This document shows positions 62,937-64,000 of a stretch of 64,000 nt of DNA, one piece after another. Origin of the DNA: Anomaloglossus baeobatrachus. Taxonomy: Eukaryota > Chordata > Amphibia > Anura > Aromobatidae. Where the stretch lies: positions 73,310,908 to 73,374,907 of the forward strand of contig NC_134353.1 in assembly GCF_048569485.1 (NCBI RefSeq), read 5' to 3'. How positions within the stretch are numbered: the stretch's first letter is position 1; each line of letters begins with the position of its first letter. The position numbers and the translations under genes were made by a program. Under the pieces are notes generated by a model. It saw only the letters and a list, made by a program, of their open reading frames with translations, searched no databases and had not been told where the DNA came from.

Positions 62937-64000
62937 TTATAAATTGGTATATCTTGGGCTTGGGGTGGAGATAGTACTGGAGGGGCTGACAGGTGGGAAC
63001 ACACGCACAGTTGGAGTATTGAGGGTGGAAAGTGGTGTTGGTGGTGGTGGTGGGGAAGTAACAGAAGGTGAAGGTGTGGTTGAGAAACCAAGAGGGAAAC
63101 CAGGAGATGGGATGGGATTTGGTAAGGATTGAGGGGTGGAGTGGAGGGATTGGGAGACAGAAGAGGTGGCGGGTGAATTAGTGGCTTGAGTTGGGGTCAT
63201 GATGGGTGTGGAAGGCGAGATGTGGTAGTGGGAAGGAAGTGTAGGGGCAGATGTGGTTGGGAGCTGGTACTGGGCCGCAGGCTGGTACTGGGCCGCAGGC
63301 TGGTACTGGGCAGCAGGCTGGTACTGGGCAGCAGGCTGGTACTGGGCCGCAGGCTGGTACTGGGCTGCAGGCTGGTACTGGTCAGCAGGCTGGTACTGGG
63401 CAGCAGGCTGGTACTGGGCAGCAGGCTGGTACGGGGCAGCAGGCTGGTACTGGGCAGCAGGGGGAGTAGGGACAATGGCTGGAGGGGGGGCAGGTGCTGG
63501 AGGAGGGGTGGGTGGAGGTGGTTGGGAGGAAACCTGCGCCAGAGCCTGCCGTGTGGCTTGCATTACATGCATCTGCTGGTCAGGAGATAGCTTTTCCATG
63601 CGCTCTAGTACAGCTTGAAAAAAACAATGATTGGGTGATTTACTTGCATCTAAATGCAGCCTGTCCAGACGCGTGCACAATTCGTGTGTATTTTTTTCCA
63701 TATTGGCATTTATGAAGCTAAAAGATGAACGATTTTGTTCGGCTAATAATTTAATGGCGTTCTGGAAGGCTGCATTTAGATGCAAGAACTCGGGCGCATA
63801 GCTCTTTTCCTGACCACTATGACGCTGACGCCCAGAACCCAAAGGTGTTCTACTGAGGGCAGCAGTGTCAGAGGGGTGGGGTAGGGGAAAAGCTATCTCA
63901 TCACCAGCAGCTTCAGGTAATGAAGTCTCACGGGAAGCTCCAGCGCAGGTGGATGGGACAGATGTCGATGGAAGGGAAGGTTCAGATGGGTGGGGTCTGT
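62937..64000 (-). CDS. Harbinger partner protein (Myb/MADF-type), C-terminal part
   Basis: A minus-strand frame that stops at 62937 and stays open to the window edge, about 350 residues, so the N-terminus is outside. The conserved part is FLHLNAAFQNAIKLLAEQNR, then LCTRLDRLHLDASKSPNHCF FQAVLERMEKLSPDQQMHVM. This is like the C-terminal dimerisation/BESS-like region of proteins paired with Harbinger transposases. These carry an N-terminal Myb/SANT or MADF domain that binds the TIRs and brings the transposase into the nucleus. It is followed by a Pro-rich tail with about 12 AAQYQP hexapeptides and a Ser/Thr/Pro end. AATAAA is at 62919-62914 on the minus strand. The N-terminal domain is inferred, not seen. 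Confidence 0.75.
   Translation of the reverse strand, partial: RPHPSEPSLPSTSVPSTCAGASRETSLPEAAGDEIAFPLPHPSDTAALSRTPLGSGRQRHSGQEKSYAPEFLHLNAAFQNAIKLLAEQNRSSFSFINANMEKNTHELCTRLDRLHLDASKSPNHCFFQAVLERMEKLSPDQQMHVMQATRQALAQVSSQPPPPTPPPAPAPPPAIVPTPPAAQYQPAAPYQPAAQYQPAAQYQPADQYQPAAQYQPAAQYQPAAQYQPAAQYQPAAQYQPAAQYQLPTTSAPTLPSHYHISPSTPIMTPTQATNSPATSSVSQSLHSTPQSLPNPIPSPGFPLGFSTTPSPSVTSPPPPPTPLSTLNTPTVRVFPPVSPSSTISTPSPRYTNL
63258..63470. repeat. 18-bp tandem repeat encoding AAQYQP
   Basis: About 12 units of GGCTGGTACTGGGCAGCA, in frame with the partner protein. The plus-strand frames here are shadows of this repeat. Confidence 0.9.

Larger units (their letters stand above)
61016..64000 (+). mobile_element. 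PIF/Harbinger DNA transposon, autonomous type, runs off the window
   Basis: The left TIR is GGCTACTTTCACACATCAG, directly after TAA (61013-61015). It contains a two-exon DDE transposase on the plus strand and a convergent partner gene on the minus strand, the two-gene plan of Harbinger. A tract of GGATCCG-rich inverted motifs (61095-61235) follows the TIR. The right end is not in the window. The transposase has no visible break, so the element could be recent. Confidence 0.88.

Noticed and set aside
63186-63618. Plus-strand ORFs rich in Trp/Tyr/Gly (AAGWYW repeats)
   Set aside because: They are shadows of the 18-bp repeat of the minus-strand Harbinger partner gene.
1-64000. tRNA, rRNA and snRNA genes
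   Set aside because: I looked for cloverleaf and box A/B-like stretches and familiar snRNA starts and saw none I could support by eye. A covariance-model scan would be needed to exclude them.

Overview
The window looks like a piece of a large, repeat-choked vertebrate genome, most likely an anuran amphibian. Kolobok-type MITEs (TTAA target, AGGGAA termini), Tc1 elements, PIF/Harbinger elements, a CR1 and an L1/Tx1-like LINE, a chromodomain Gypsy, a BEL/Pao element and many solo LTRs lie side by side. This assignment is inferred from the mix of families; no host gene settles the species. Almost everything that can be explained is a transposable element. Only one stretch (16895-17204, minus strand) looks like a host coding exon, and I could not name its gene.

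Layout. 1-10 kb: a DD37E Tc1/mariner remnant, a solo LTR inside a MITE, a hAT MITE with an exact 8-bp target duplication, a foldback element, and a CR1 3' end inserted into one of two adjacent MITE copies. 10-16 kb: an L1-like LINE on the minus strand, split by a Harbinger-type MITE that itself carries a solo LTR, and by a 473-bp palindromic insert that has a 14-bp target duplication and a hammerhead-ribozyme-like motif in each arm. 16-30 kb: a possible host exon, nested solo LTRs, and MITEs with TAA or TTA targets. 30-35 kb: a 4.4-kb LTR element on the minus strand with terminal repeats, a primer-site candidate, a purine tract and a 4-bp target duplication. It encodes a small protein resembling a cold-shock domain. 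35-42 kb: more solo LTRs, one inside a Kolobok MITE and one inside a Tc1 element. 42.5-56.5 kb: a BEL/Pao element split by a very young, apparently whole chromodomain Gypsy and by a 933-bp palindromic Kolobok MITE. 56.5-64 kb: a MITE, a Tc1 remnant, a 29-bp minisatellite, an LTR cut by a Harbinger element, and that Harbinger element itself, with an intron-containing DDE transposase and a convergent partner gene running off the window.

How the parts relate. The nesting gives a relative chronology. The LINE, the Tc1 element, the MITEs and the BEL element came first. The roughly 1.1-kb LTR family inserted into several of them with 4-bp duplications. The Gypsy copy and the Harbinger copy are among the latest arrivals. 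The Harbinger at the right edge is the kind of autonomous partner that could mobilise the TAA/TTA-flanked MITEs seen elsewhere. The most unusual items are the cold-shock-like ORF in the LTR element and the inverted pair of hammerhead-like motifs.

All boundaries and similarities were judged by eye, without alignment or database search.
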